Below, in pieces: positions 34,215-45,938 of a DNA stretch of 64,000 bases. The notes beneath the pieces were generated by a model. The model did not search any database and was not told the DNA's origin. It worked only from the letters and a program-made list of their open reading frames with translations. Made by a program: the position numbers and the translations under genes. Source of the DNA: Taeniopygia guttata. Lineage: Eukaryota > Chordata > Aves > Passeriformes > Estrildidae. The stretch is from contig NC_133060.1 of the NCBI RefSeq assembly GCF_048771995.1, positions 1,669,501-1,733,500 on the forward strand. Direction: 5' to 3'. Numbering within the stretch: the stretch's first letter is position 1; every line of letters begins with the position of its first letter.

Positions 34215-34310
34215 TCGGGGACGATGCGCAGCCGTGGTGGCGCTGGGGGGACAGTTGGGGACAGTTGGGGACATTTGGGGACGTGGTGGAAGTGGCTTTG
34301 TGTCACCAAA
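34215..34310 (-). repeat. Partial copy 2 of DMB Ig-exon acceptor and exon head
   Basis: It is the same as the copy 580 bp to the left and carried by the same duplicated block, with exon-like start at 34242. The acceptor-like tccccccag is intact. Confidence 0.9.
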
Positions 34311-37300
34311 TGGCCCCAAAATGGAGAAAAATGGGTTCAAAATGGCCCCAAGATGGCCGCCGATGTGCCTCAAAAAGGCCACCAGTGTGCCCAAATCTGC
34401 CCCAACATGTTTCCCAAAATGGCCCCAAATTGTGCCACAAATGTGCCTCAAGATGTCCTAAAAGTGTCCCCAAAATGGCCCCAAATGTGTCACCAAGTAT
34501 GTCCCAAAATGGAGAAAAATGGGTCCAAAATAGCCCCAAGATGGCCGCCGATGTGCCTCAAAATGGCCGCCAGTGTGCCCAAATCTGCCCCAAAATGAGC
34601 CCAAAATGTCCTAAAAGTGTCCCCAAATATGTCACCAAGTGTGTCCCAAAAGGGTCCCAAAATGGCTCCCACAAAATGGCCGCCAATGTTCCCAAAATGG
34701 CACCAAATGTTCCCCAAAATGGGCCCAAAATATCCTAAAAATGACCCCAAATGTGTCCCCAAAGTGTCCTAAAAGTGACCCAAAATATGTCCCCAAATGT
34801 GTCCCCAAATGTGATCCAAAATAGCCCCAAAATGGCCCCAAAATGGCTCCCACAAAATGGCTGCCAATGTTCCCAAAATGGCACCAAATGTTTCCAAAAT
34901 GGCAAAAAATGTTCCCTAAAATGGGCCCAAAATATCCTAAAAGTGACCCAAATGTGTCCCCAAAATGTCCTAAAAGTGTCCCCAAATATGTCCCCAAATG
35001 TGTCCCCAATGGCCCTAAAATGGCCCCAAAATGGCCCCCACAAAATGGCCGCCAATGTGCCCAAAATGGCACAAAATGTTCCCCAAAATGGGCCCAAAAT
35101 ATCCTAAAAATGACCCCAAATGTGTCCCCAAAGTGTCCTAAAAGTGACCCAAAATATGTCCCCAAATGTGTCCCCAAACGTGATCCAAAATAGCCCCAAA
35201 ATGGCCCCAAAATGTCTCCCACAAAATGGCCGCCAATGTTCCCAAAATGGCACCAAATATTCCCCAAAATGGTCCCAAAATGGTCCCAAAATGTTCCACA
35301 AAATGTTCACTAAAATTGTCCCAAATGTCCTAAAAGTGACCCCAAATGTGTCCCCAAATGTGTCCCCAAATGTGATCCAAAATAGCCCCAAAATGGCCCC
35401 AAAATGGCTCCCACAAAATGGCTGCCAATGTTCCCAAAATGGCACCAAATGTTCCCCAAAATGGGCCCAAAATATCCTAAAAATGACCCCAAATGTGACC
35501 CCAAAATGTCCTAAAAGTGTCCCCAAATGTGTCCCCAAAGTGTCCTAAAAGTGACCCAAAATATGTCCCCAAATGTGTCCCCAAATGTGATCCAAAATGG
35601 CCCTAAAATGGCTCCCACAAAATGGCTGCCAATGTTCCCAAAATGGCACAAAATGTTCCCCAAAATGGCCCCAAAATGGTCCCAAAATGGTCCCAAAATG
35701 TTCCACAAAATGTTCTCTAAAATTGTCCCAAATGTCCTAAAAGTGACCCCAAATGTGTCCCCAAATGTGTCCCTAAAATGGCCCCAAAATGGCTCCCACA
35801 AAATGGCCGCCAATGTTCCCAAAATGGCACCAAATGTTCCCCAAAATGGTCCCAAAATGTTCCACAAAATGTTCTCTAAAATTGTCCCAAATGTCCTAAA
35901 AGTGACCCCAAATGTGTCCCCAAATGTGTCCCTAAAATGGCCCCAAAATGCCCCCAAAATAGCTCCCACAAAATGGCCGCCAATGTTCCCAAAATGGCAC
36001 AAAATGTTCCCCAAAATGGGCCCAAAATATCCTAAAAATGACCCCAAATGTGTCCCCAAAGTGTCCTAAAAGTGACCCAAATGTGACCCCAAAATGTCTT
36101 AAAAGTGTCCCCAAATATGTCCCCAAATGTGTCCCCAATGGCCCCAAAATGGCCCCAAAATGGCTCCCACAAAATGGCCGCCAATGTGCCCAAAATGGCA
36201 CCAAATGTTCCCCCAAATGGGCCCAAAATATCCTAAAAATGACCCCAAATGTGTCCCCAAAATGTCCAAAAAGTGACCCAAATATGTCCCCAAATGTGTC
36301 CCCAAAATGTCCTAAAAGTGACCCAAAATATGTCCCCAAATGTGTCCCCAATGGCCCTAAAATGGCCCCAAAATGGCTCCCACAAAATGGCCACCAATGT
36401 TCCCAAAATGGCCCAAAATGTTCCCCAAAATGGTCCCAAAATGTTCCCCAAAATGGCCCCAAATTGTGCCACAAATGTGTCCTCAAAATGTCCTAAAAGT
36501 GTCCCCAAATATGTCCCCAAAATGTCCTAAAAGTGTCCCCAAATGTGTCACCAAATGGCCCCAAAATGGAGAAAAATGGGTCCAAAATGGCCCCAAGATG
36601 GCCGCCAATGTGCCTCAAAATGGCCACCAGTGTGCCCAAATCTGCCCCAAAATGGGCCCAAAATGTCCTAAAAGTGGACGCAAATGTGTCCTCAAAATGT
36701 CCTAAAAGTGTCCCCAAAATGGCCCCAAATGTGTCACCAAGTGTGTCCCAAAAGGGTCCCAAAATGACTCCCACAAAATGGCCGCCAATGTGCCCAAAAT
36801 GGCACAAAATGTTCCCCAAAATGGTCCCAAAATGTTCCCCAAAATGGCCCCAAATTGTGCCACAAATGTGCCTCAAAATGTCCTAAAAGTGGCCCCAAAA
36901 TGGCCCCAAATGTGTCACCAAATGTGTCCCAAAATGGAGAAAAATGGGTTCAAAATGGGCCCAAGATGGCCGCCGATGTGCCTCAAAATGGCCACCAGTG
37001 TGCCCAAATCTGCCCCAAAATGGGCCCAAAATGTCCTAAAAGTGGCCGCAAATGTGTCCTCAAAATGTCCTAAAAGTGACCCCAAATGTGTCCCCAAAGT
37101 GTCCTAAAAGTGTCCCCAAATATGTCCCCAAATGTGTCCCCAAGTGTGTCCCAAAATGGCCCCAAAATGGCTCCCACAAAATGGCCGCCAATGTTCCCCA
37201 AATGGCAAAAAATGTTTCCAAAATGGCAAAAAATGTTCCCCAAAATGGGCCCAAAATTTCCTAAAAGTGACCCAGATATGTCCCCAAAATGTCCTAAAAG

Positions 37301-38863
37301 TGTCCCCAAATATGTCCCCAAATGTGTCCCCAATGGCCCTAAAATGGCCCAAAAATGGCCCCAAAATGGCTCTCACAAAATGGCCGCCAATGTTCCCAAA
37401 ATGGCACAAAATATTCCCCAAAATGGTCCCAAAATATCCTAAAAGTGACCCCAAATGTGACCCCAAAGTGTCCTAAAAGTGACCCAAAATATGTCCCCAA
37501 ATGTGTCCCCAAATGTGATCCAAATGGCCCCAAAATAGCCCCAAAATGGCTCCCACAAAATGGCCACCAATGTTGCCAAAATGGCACCAAATGTTCCCCA
37601 AAATGAGCCCAAAATATCCTAAAAATGACCCCAAATGTGTCCCCAAAGTGTCCTAAAAGTGACCCCAAATATGTCCCCAAATGTGTCCCCAATGGCCCTA
37701 AAATGCCTCCAAAATGGCTCCCACAAAATGGCCGCCAATGTTCCCAAAATGGCACCAAATGTTCCCCAAAATGGGCCCAAAATATCCTAAAAGTGACCCA
37801 AAATATGTCCCCAAATGTGTCCCCAAATGTGATCCAAAATGGCCCTAAAATGGCCCCAAAATGGCTCCCACAAAATGGCCGCCAATGTTCCCAAAATGGC
37901 ACCAAATGTTTCCAAAATGTTTCCAAAATGGCAATAAATGTTCCCCAAAATGGGCCCAAAATATCCTAAAAGTGACCCAAATGTGTCCCCAAAGTGTCCT
38001 AAAAGTGACCCAAAATATGTCCCCAAATGTGTCCCCAAATGTGATCCAAAATGGCCCCAAAATGGGTCCAAAATGGCTCCCACAAAATGGCCACCAATGT
38101 TCCCAAAATGGCACAAAATGTTCCCCAAAATGGTCCCAAAATGGTCCCAAAATGTTCCACAAAATGTTCTCTAAAATTGTCCCAAATGTCCTAAAAGTGA
38201 CCCCAAATGTGTCCCCAAATGTGATCCAAAATAGCCCCAAAATGGCCCCAAAATGGCTCCAACAAAATGGCCGCCAATGTTCCCAAAATGGCAAAAAATG
38301 TTTCCAAAATGGGCCCAAAATGTCCTAAAAGTGACCCCAAATGTGTCCCCAAAGTGTCCTAAAAGTGACCCCAAATATGTCCCCAAATGTGTCCCCAAGT
38401 GTGTCCCAAAATGGCCCCAAAGTTTGTCCCAAAATGGCCCCAAAATGGGCACCAATGTTGCCAAAATTGTCCCAAATTGTCCCAAATGTCTCCGGTATTT
38501 CCGGTGTCCCCAAAAGCCCAAATGTCCCCAACGTCCCCAATGTCCCCAAATGACCCCAATGTCCCCAATCCCCCCAATGTCCCCAATGTCCCCAATGTCC
38601 CCAATGTCCCCAAAGTCCCCAATGTCCCCGATGTCCCCAACATTCCCAATGTCCCCAATGTCCCCAATGTCCCCAATGTCCCCAATGTCTCCAATGTCCC
38701 CAATGTCCCCAATGTCCCAAACATCCCCAATGTCCCCAATCCCCCCAATATCCCCAATGTCCCCCAATGTCCCCAACATTCCCAATGTCCCCAATGTCCC
38801 CAACGTGTCGAATGTCCCCAATGTCCCCAATGTCCCCAATGTCCCCAATGTCCCCGCTGTCCC

Positions 38864-39000
38864 CGCTGTCCCCTGACCTCTCAGCGGTGGCCACACCATC
38901 TTGGGCAGCTCCTGGCAGAGGCGCCGCCGCTGCCGCAGCCGCTGTCCCCACCGGCTGTCCTGGGCCAGCGCCTGTGCCACCGTGTCCCCAAGTGTCCCCA
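38864..39000 (-). repeat. Partial copy 1 of DMB beta-1 exon tail with donor
   Basis: This segment repeats the last ~120 bases of the beta-1 exon and its donor (AGAG|GTCAGG at 38878/38877) with only a couple of substitutions from 43172-43310. It includes codons for RRRLCQELPKMVWPPLR. It is surrounded by the 9-bp array. Confidence 0.93.
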
Positions 39001-39352
39001 ATGTCCTTGATGTCTCCAGCTCCCCAATGTCCCCAATGTCCCCAACGTGTCCAATATCCCCAATGTCCCAAACACCCCCAATGTCCCCAATGTCCCCCCA
39101 ATGTCCCCAATGTCCCCAACGTGTCCAATGTCCCCAATGTCCCCAATGTCCCCAACATGTCCAATATCCCCAATGTCCCAAACACCCCCAATGTCCTCAA
39201 ATGTCCCCAATGTCCCCAATGTCCCCAATGACCCCAATGTCCCCAACGTCCCCAATGTCCCCAATGTGTCCAATGTCCTCAATGTCCCCAACATTCCCAA
39301 TGTCCCCAACGTCCCCAAAGTCCTCAAATGTCCCCAATGTCCCCAATGTCCC

Positions 39353-39499
39353 CGCTGTCCCCTGACCTCTCAGCGGTGGCCACACCATCTTGGGCAGCTC
39401 CTGGCAGAGGCGCCGCCGCTGCCGCAGCCGCTGTCCCCACCGGCTGTCCTGGGCCAGCGCCTCTGCCACCGTGTCCCCAAGTGTCCCCAAGAGTCCCCA
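39353..39499 (-). repeat. Partial copy 2 of DMB beta-1 exon tail with donor
   Basis: A second copy, ~490 bp from the first, with donor-like AGAG|GTCAGG at 39367/39366. It extends slightly further into the exon (to the codons of LLGTLGDTV). Both copies share one substitution relative to the functional exon, so one probably arose from the other. Confidence 0.93.
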
Positions 39500-42400
39500 A
39501 TGTCCTTGATGTCTCCAGCTCCCCAATGTCCCCAATGTCCCCAATGTCCCCAGTGTTCCCAAAGTCCCCAACGTCCCCAACGTCCCCAATGTCCCCAAAG
39601 TCCCCAATGTCCCCAACGTGTCCAATGTCCCCAATGTCCCCAATCCCCCCAATGTCCCCAATGTCCCCAATCCCCCCAATGTCCCCAATGTCCCCCAATG
39701 TCCCCAACGTCCCCAATGTCCCCAATGTCCCCAATGTCCCCAATGTCCCCAAATGTTCTCAAAGTCCCCAAATGTCTCCAACATCTCCAACATCCCCAAT
39801 GTCCCCAATGTCCCAAACAGCCCCAATGTCCCCAATGTCCCCAATGTCCCCAATGTCCCAAATGGTCTCAAAGTCCCCAAATGTCGCCAATGTCCTCAAA
39901 CGTCTCCAATGTCCCCAATGTCCCCAAAGTCCCCAATGTCCCCAATGTCCCCAATGTCCCCAATGTCCCCAACGTCCCCAATGTCCCCAATGTCCCCAAT
40001 GTCCCCAATGTCCCCAAAGTCCCCAATGTCCCCAATGTTCCCAATGTCCCCAATGTCCCCAATGTTCTCAAAGTCCCCAAATGTCTCCAACATCTCCAAT
40101 GTCCCCAATATCCCAAACAGCCCCATTGTCCCCAACGTCCCCAATGTCCTCAAATGTCCCCAATGTCCCCAATGTCCCCAATGTCCCCAATGTCCCCAAT
40201 GTCCCCAACGTCCCCAATGTCCCCAAACACCCCCAATGTCCCCAATGTCCTCAAACGTCTCCAAAGTCCCCAACGTCCCCAATGTCCCCAATGTCCCAAA
40301 CACCCCCAATGTCCCCAATGTCCCCAATGTCCCCAATGTCCCAAATGTTCTCAAAGTCCCCAAATGTCGCCAACATCTCCAATGTCCCCAATATCTCCCA
40401 TTGTCCCCAACGTGTCCAATGTCCCCAACATCCCCAACATTCCCAATGTCCCCAATATCCCCAATGTCCGCAATGTCCCCAACGTCCCAAACATCCCCAA
40501 GGTCCTCAAATGTCCCCAATGTCCCCAATGTCCCCAATGTCCCCAATGTCCCCAACGTGTCAAATGTCCCCAATGTCCCCAACGTCCCCAAAGTCCTCAA
40601 ATGTCCCCAATGTCCCCAAAGTCCCCAATGTCCCCAATGTCCCCAACATTCCCAATGTCCCCAACGTCCCCAATGTCCCCAATGTCCCCAATGTCCTCAA
40701 ATATCCCCAATGTGTCCAATGTCCCCAATGTCCCCAATGTCCCAAATGTCCCCAATGTCCCCAATGTCCCCCCAATGTCCCCAATGTCCCCCCAATGTCC
40801 CCAATGTCCCCAATGTGTCCAATGTGTCCAATGTCCCCAATGTCCCCCCAATGTCCCCAATGTCCCCAATGTCCCCAATGTCCCCAAAGTCCCCAATGTC
40901 CCCAATGTCCCCAATGTCCCCAACATCCCCAATGTCCCCAATGTCCCCAATGTCCCAAATCTCCCCAATGTCCCCAATGACCCCAATGTCCTCTAATGTC
41001 CCCAATGTCCCCAAAGTCCCCAATGTCCCCAATGTCCCCAATGTCCCCAATGTCCCCAATGTCCCCAATGTTCCCAATCCCCCCAAATGTCCCAAAGTCC
41101 CCAATGTCCCCAATGTCCCAAATGACCCCAATGTCCCCAATGTCCCCAATGTCCCCAATGTGTCCAATGTCCCCAATGTCCCCAATGTCCCCAACGTGTC
41201 CAATATCCCCAATGTCCCAAACACCCCCAATGTCCTCAAATGTCCCCAATGTCCCCAATGTCCCAAATGTTCTCAAAGTCCCCAATGTCCCCAACGTCCT
41301 CAAATGTCCCCAATGTATCCAATGTCCCCAATGTTCTCAATGTCCCCAAAGTCCCCAATGTCCTCAAATGTCCCCAATGTGTCCAATGTGTCCAATGTCC
41401 CCAATCCCCCCAATGTCCCAAATGTCCCCAAATGTCCCCAATGTCCCAAATGTTCTCAAAGTCCCCCAATGTCCCCAAAGTCCCCAATGTCCTCAAATGT
41501 CCCCAATGTGTCCAATGTGTCCAATGTCCCCAATCCCCCCAATGTCCCAAATGTCCCCCAATGTCCCCAATGTCCCCAATGTCCCCAATGTCCCCAATGT
41601 CCCCAATGTCCCCAATGTCCCCAATATCCCCCAATGTCCCCAATGACCCCAATGTCCCCAATGACCCCAATGTCCCCAAGTGTCCCCAATGTCCCAAATG
41701 TCCCCAATGTCTCCAGCTCCCCAATGTCCCCAATGTCCCCAATGTTTCAAACACCCCCAATGTCTCCAACATCCTCAATGTCCTCAAATGTCCCCAACGT
41801 CCCCAACGTCCCCAACATTCCCAATGTCCCCAATGTCCCCAATGTCCCCAATGTCCCCAATGTCCCCAAAGTCCCCAACGTGTCAAATGTCCCCAATGTC
41901 CCCAATGTCCCCAATGTCCCCAATGTCCCCAAAGTCCCCAACGTGTCAAATGTCCCCAATGTCCCCAATGTCCCCAATGTCCCCAATGTCCCCAAAGTCC
42001 CCAACGTGTCAAATGTCCCCAATGTCCCCAATGTCCCCAATGTCCCCAATGTCCCCAAAGTCCCCAACGTGTCAAATGTCCCCAATGTCCCCAATGTCCC
42101 CAATGTCCCCAATGTCCCCAATGTCCCCAATGTGTCCAATGTCCCCAATCCCCCCAATCCCCCCAATGTCCCCAATGTCCCCAACGTGTCAAATGTCCCC
42201 AACCCCCCAATGTCCCCAATGTGTCCAATGTCCCCAATGACCCCAATGTCCCCAACGTCCCCAATGTCCCCAATGTCCCCAATGTCCCCAATGTCCCCAA
42301 TGTCCCAATGTCCCCAATGTCCCCATTGTCCCCAAACATCCCCAATGTCCCAAATGTCCCCAATGTCCCCAATGTCCCCAATGTCCCCAAAGTCCCCAAT

Positions 42401-43185
42401 GTCCCCAACATCCCCAATGTCCCCAATGTCCCCAATGACCCCAATGTCCCCAATGTCCCCAACGTCCCCAATGTCCCCGAATGTCCCCAATGTCCCAAAT
42501 GTTCTCAAAGTCCCCAAATGTCGCCAACATCTCCAATGTCCCCAATGTCCCCAATGTCCCCAATGTCCTCAAATGTCCCAAATGTCCCCAATGTCCCCAA
42601 TGTCCCCAATCCCCAAAAATGTCCCCAATGTCCTCAAAGTCCCCAATGTCCCCAACATGTCCAATATCACCAATGTCCCAAACACCCCCAATGTCCCCAA
42701 TTTCCCCAATGTCCTCAAAGTCCCCAAATGTCTCCAACATCTCCAATGTCCCCTTGATGTCCCAGATGTCCTCAATGTCCCAAACACCCCCAATGTCCCC
42801 AATGTCCCCAATGTCCCCAACATTCCCAATGTCCCCAATGTCCCCAATGCCCCCAATGTCCCCAATGTCCCCAACGTCCCCAATCCCCCCGATGTCCCCA
42901 ATGTCCCAAATGTTCTCAAAGTCCCCAAATGTCTCCAATGTCCCCAACGCCCCCAATGTCCCCAATGTCCCCAATGTCCCAAATGTTCTCAAAGTCTCCA
43001 AATGTCGCCAACATCTCCAATGTCCCCAATATCTCCCATTGTCCCCAACGTGTCAAATGTCCCCAATGTCTCCAATGTCCCCAATGTCCCCAATGTCCCA
43101 AATGTCCCCAATGTCCCCAATGTCCCCAATGTCCCCAATGTTCCCAATGTCCCCAAAGTCCCCAATGTCCCCGCTGTCCCCTGAC

Positions 43186-43473
43186 CTCTCAGCGGTGGCC
43201 ACACCATCTTGGGCAGCTCCTGGCAGAGGCGCCGCCGCTGCCGCAGCCGCTGTCCCCACCGGCTGTCCCGGGCCAGCGCCTCTGCCACCGTGTCCCCAAG
43301 TGTCCCCAAGAGTCCCCCCTGCTGGCACGGGCCACCGCGAGGTCCCCGCAGGTCCCCACAGACCAGCGGCATCCGGGACAGCGCCACCTCCACGTCCTGC
43401 GAGCCGTTGGTGGCCACCAAGGAACCGTCGGTGGCCAACCAGCAGCTGGAGGCCACCTGCAGCACGAACGGGG
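43186..43473 (-). CDS. DMB: DMB beta-1 domain exon
   Basis: The exon encodes APFVLQVASSCWLATDGSLV, then ATNGSQDVEVALSRMPLVCG and later RQRRRLCQELPKMVWPPLR. Cysteines SSC, LVC, GPC and LCQ align with four of the HLA-DMB beta-1 cysteines; the one in human TYCIS is alanine here. ATNGS contains an N-glycosylation sequon. The acceptor is ccttcag and the donor AGAG|GTCAGG. Length is 288 bp, phase 1 on both sides. The middle of the exon carries two copies of TTGGGGACAC that resemble the adjacent intron array. Confidence 0.93.
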
Positions 43474-43489
43474 CTGAAGGGGACAAAAA

Positions 43490-44580
43490 AAGGGAATTTT
43501 AAAAGGATTTTTGGGATTTTCTTGGGTTTTTGGGTTTTTTTTGGGGTGTTTTGGAATTTCTTGGTTTTTTGTGGGGTTTTTTTGGGGTGTTTTGGAATTT
43601 CTTGGTTTTTTGGGGTGGTTTTCGGGGGTTTTTTGGGGATTTTTTTGGTTTTTTAGGGGTTTTTTGGGGTTTTTTTTTGTTGTTTTTTAGGGGTTTTTTT
43701 GGGGTTTTTTTGGGGGATTTTCTTGGAATTTTTCTGGTATTTTTTCGGGTTTTTGGGGTATTTTTGGAGAGTTTTTAGGATTTTTTTCTGAGATTTTTTT
43801 GGATTTTGGGTGAATTTGTGGGGATTTCTTTTTTTTTAGGGATTTTCCGAATTTCTTGTGATTTTTCTTTTTTGGTTTTTTTTTTGTTTGTTTTTTGATG
43901 TTTATAATTGGATTTTCTGGGATTTTTGGGTTATTTTTGAGATTTTTTTGTTTTATTGGATTTTTTATTTTCTTGGGATTGGTTTTGGGGTTTTTTTTTG
44001 CATTTTCTGTGTTTTTTGGGGGGATTTTGTGGAGCTGTTTTAGGACTTTTTGGGATTTTTTTTTGTTCTGAGATTTTTTGGGATTTTTAGGGGATTTTTA
44101 GGGATTTTGGGGATTTCTTGGGGTTATTTTTTAGAATTTTTGGATTTTCTTGGGATTTTTGAGGGATTTTGGGGATTTCTTTAGATTTTTGGATTTTTAA
44201 AATTTTATTGAATTTTTTTGAGATTTTCTTGGGATTTTTTGAGATTTTTGGGGTTTTTGTAAGGACTTTTTGGTTTTTTGGGGATTTTTTATTTTTAAAT
44301 TTTTTGTTTGTTTTTTTGGGAGATTTTTTGTTATTTTCTGGATTTTTTGCTGATATTTTCTTTGACTTTTGGGTGAATATTTTGGCGATTTTTAAAATAT
44401 TTTAAAGTACTTTTGGTGGTTTTATTGTGATTTTAATGGGACTTTTTGGTGTTTTTTTGCGGTTTATGAGGAATTTTTTGCCGATTTTTTGGAATTTGGG
44501 GGGCTTTGGGCTATTAGGGAGGATTTTATGGGAATTTTTGGGGGATTTTGGGTTTTTTAAAGTTTTCCGGTTGATTTTGG
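43490..44580. repeat. T/G-rich degenerate repeat in DMB intron 1
   Basis: Irregular GGGATTTTTTGGGGTTTTTT units without a firm period. On the gene strand it is A/C-rich. No feature other than low complexity is seen. Confidence 0.75.
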
Positions 44581-44584
44581 GCAA

Positions 44585-45715
44585 TTTCCTCCCCAAATCC
44601 GCCCCCTCAAAAGGCAGAGCCCCCCCAAATCTCCCCAAATTCCCAATTTTTCACCCCAAAATCCGCTCCACCCCCCCCAAACCTCATGGGGAAGAGCCCC
44701 CCCGGCCCCCCCCCCATCCCTAACTTTCCCTTTTCCCAAATTTTCCCAAATTTTCCCAAATTTTCCCAAATTTTCCCCAAATTTTTTCCCGCCAAAACCC
44801 CGCTGGCACAAGGCAGAGCCCCCCCAAACCTCCCCAAATTCCCAATTTTTCACCCCAAAATCCGCTCCACCCCCCCCAAAATTTATAGGGCGGAGCCCCC
44901 CCAGCCTCACCCTCATCCCCAATTTTCCCTTTTCCCAAATTTTCCCAAATTTTCCCCAAATTTTTTCCCGCCAAAACCCCGCTGGCACAAGGCAGAGCCC
45001 CCTCAAACCTCCCCAAATTCCCAATTTTTCACCCCAAAATCGGCTCCACCCCTCCCAAAATTTATAGGGCGGAGCCCCCCCAGCCTCACCCTCATCCCCG
45101 ACTTTCCCTTTTCCCAAATTTTCCCAAATTTTCCCCAAATTTTTTCCCGCCAAAACCCCGCTGGCACAAGGCAGAGCCCCCCCAAACCTCCCCAAATTCC
45201 CAATTTTTCACCCCAAAATCCGCTCCACCCCCCCCAAAATTTATAGGGCGGAGCCCCCCCAGCCCCGCCTTCATCCTCGACTCCCCTTTTCCCAAATTTC
45301 CCCAAATTTTCCCAAATTTTCCCCAAATTTTTTCCCGCCAAAACCCCCCTCGAAACCCCGCTGCCACAAGGCAGAGCCCCCCCAAACCTCCCCAAATTCC
45401 CATTTTTTCACCCCAAAATCCGCTCCACGCCCCCCAAAATTTATAGGGCGGATCCCCCCCAGCCTCACCCTCATCCCCAACTTTCCCTTTTCCCAAATTT
45501 CCCCAAATTTTCCCAAATTTTCCCCAAATTTTCCCGCCAAAACCCCTCTGGCACAAGGCAGAGCCCCCCCAAACCTCCCCAAATTCCCAATTTTTCACCC
45601 CAAAATCCGCTCCAACCCCCCCAAAACTCATAGGGAGGAGCCCCCCCAGCCTCACCCTCATCCCCGACTTCCCCTTTTCCCAAATTTTCCCAAATTTTCC
45701 CCATTTTTCCCGGAT
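44585..45715. repeat. Six copies of a 180-200 bp unit in DMB intron 1
   Basis: Six units start near 44610, 44810, 44990, 45170, 45370 and 45560, each marked by GGCAGAGCCCCCCCAAA. On the plus strand five of them hold TTTCCCGCCAAAA, an E2F-type sequence. On the gene strand several hold GGCTCCGCCCTATAAATTTT, a GC box next to a TATA-like word. The array ends about 25 bp from the exon 1 donor. Confidence 0.92.
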
Positions 45716-45742
45716 TTTTCCCCCCAAACCCGCGCTCCTCAC

Positions 45743-45785
45743 CCGCCCCGGGGGCTCCGAGCGCCGCCAGCAGCAGCGGCAGCAT
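45743..45785 (-). CDS. DMB: DMB exon 1, signal peptide
   Basis: The exon encodes MLPLLLAALGAPGA, a short leucine-rich signal peptide, and ends in phase 1 at GGCGG|GTGAGG. Joined to exon 2 it reads GAPGA-APFVLQV, close to human CTGAGGFVAHV. The ATG at 45783-45785 is the only one in this frame with a signal sequence. It lies about 150 bp downstream of the Y box, as expected for a class II-type gene. Confidence 0.92.
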
Positions 45786-45787
45786 CG

Positions 45788-45893
45788 CGAACTGGGACGA
45801 ACTGGGACGGACTGGGACGGACTGGGACGGACTGGGAGGAACTGGGAGGAACTGGGAGGAACTGGGAGGAACTGGGAGGGAACTGGGAGGTGG
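45788..45893. repeat. 10-bp minisatellite in the DMB 5' leader
   Basis: About ten copies of AACTGGGAGG or GACTGGGACG lie between the promoter elements and the DMB start codon, so the 5' untranslated leader is itself minisatellite (CCCAGTTCCT on the gene strand). The same unit resumes on the far side of the promoter at 46020. Confidence 0.88.
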
Positions 45894-45938
45894 TTTCGGG
45901 GGAGGTTTGGGGACATTTGGGGACATTTTTTGGGGCAG

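Larger units (their letters stand above)
31116..38510. repeat. Composite CCCCAAAATGG/GTGTCCCCAAATGTG array in DMB intron 2
   Basis: About 7.4 kb of 10-12 bp units (TCCCAAAATGGC, GTCCCCAAATGT, TCCTAAAAGTGTCC, GATGGCCGCC) is organised in blocks of about 100-400 bp that recur with small changes. It begins directly at the acceptor of the DMB Ig exon. A 580-bp block is duplicated at about 33540-34700 and carries copies of the Ig-exon acceptor. The opening 80 bp (GGGGACATTTGGGGACATTT) is a simple 10-bp repeat. Confidence 0.93.
38510..43175. repeat. 9-bp CCCCAATGT array in DMB intron 2
   Basis: About 500 copies of the 9-bp unit CCCCAATGT (GGGGACATT on the gene strand), with CCCCAACGT, CCCAAATGT and CTCAAATGT variants. 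Higher-order blocks exist, for example a 63-bp block marked by AACGTGTCAAATG repeated four times (41877, 41940, 42003, 42066). The array ends about 20 bp from the donor of the beta-1 exon. Because 9 is a multiple of three, both strands show long open frames (PQCPQCPQC, GTLGTLGTL). Confidence 0.95.

Noticed and set aside
38864-39499. Two further DMB genes or pseudogenes.
   Set aside because: Only the last ~120-145 bases of one exon and its donor are present, with no other exon, so they are array-borne fragments.
38171-43656. Frames up to 1,190 codons resembling proline/cysteine- or glycine/threonine-rich proteins.
   Set aside because: They come from a 9-bp CCCCAATGT array. The real coding sequence is the beta-1 exon at the right end.
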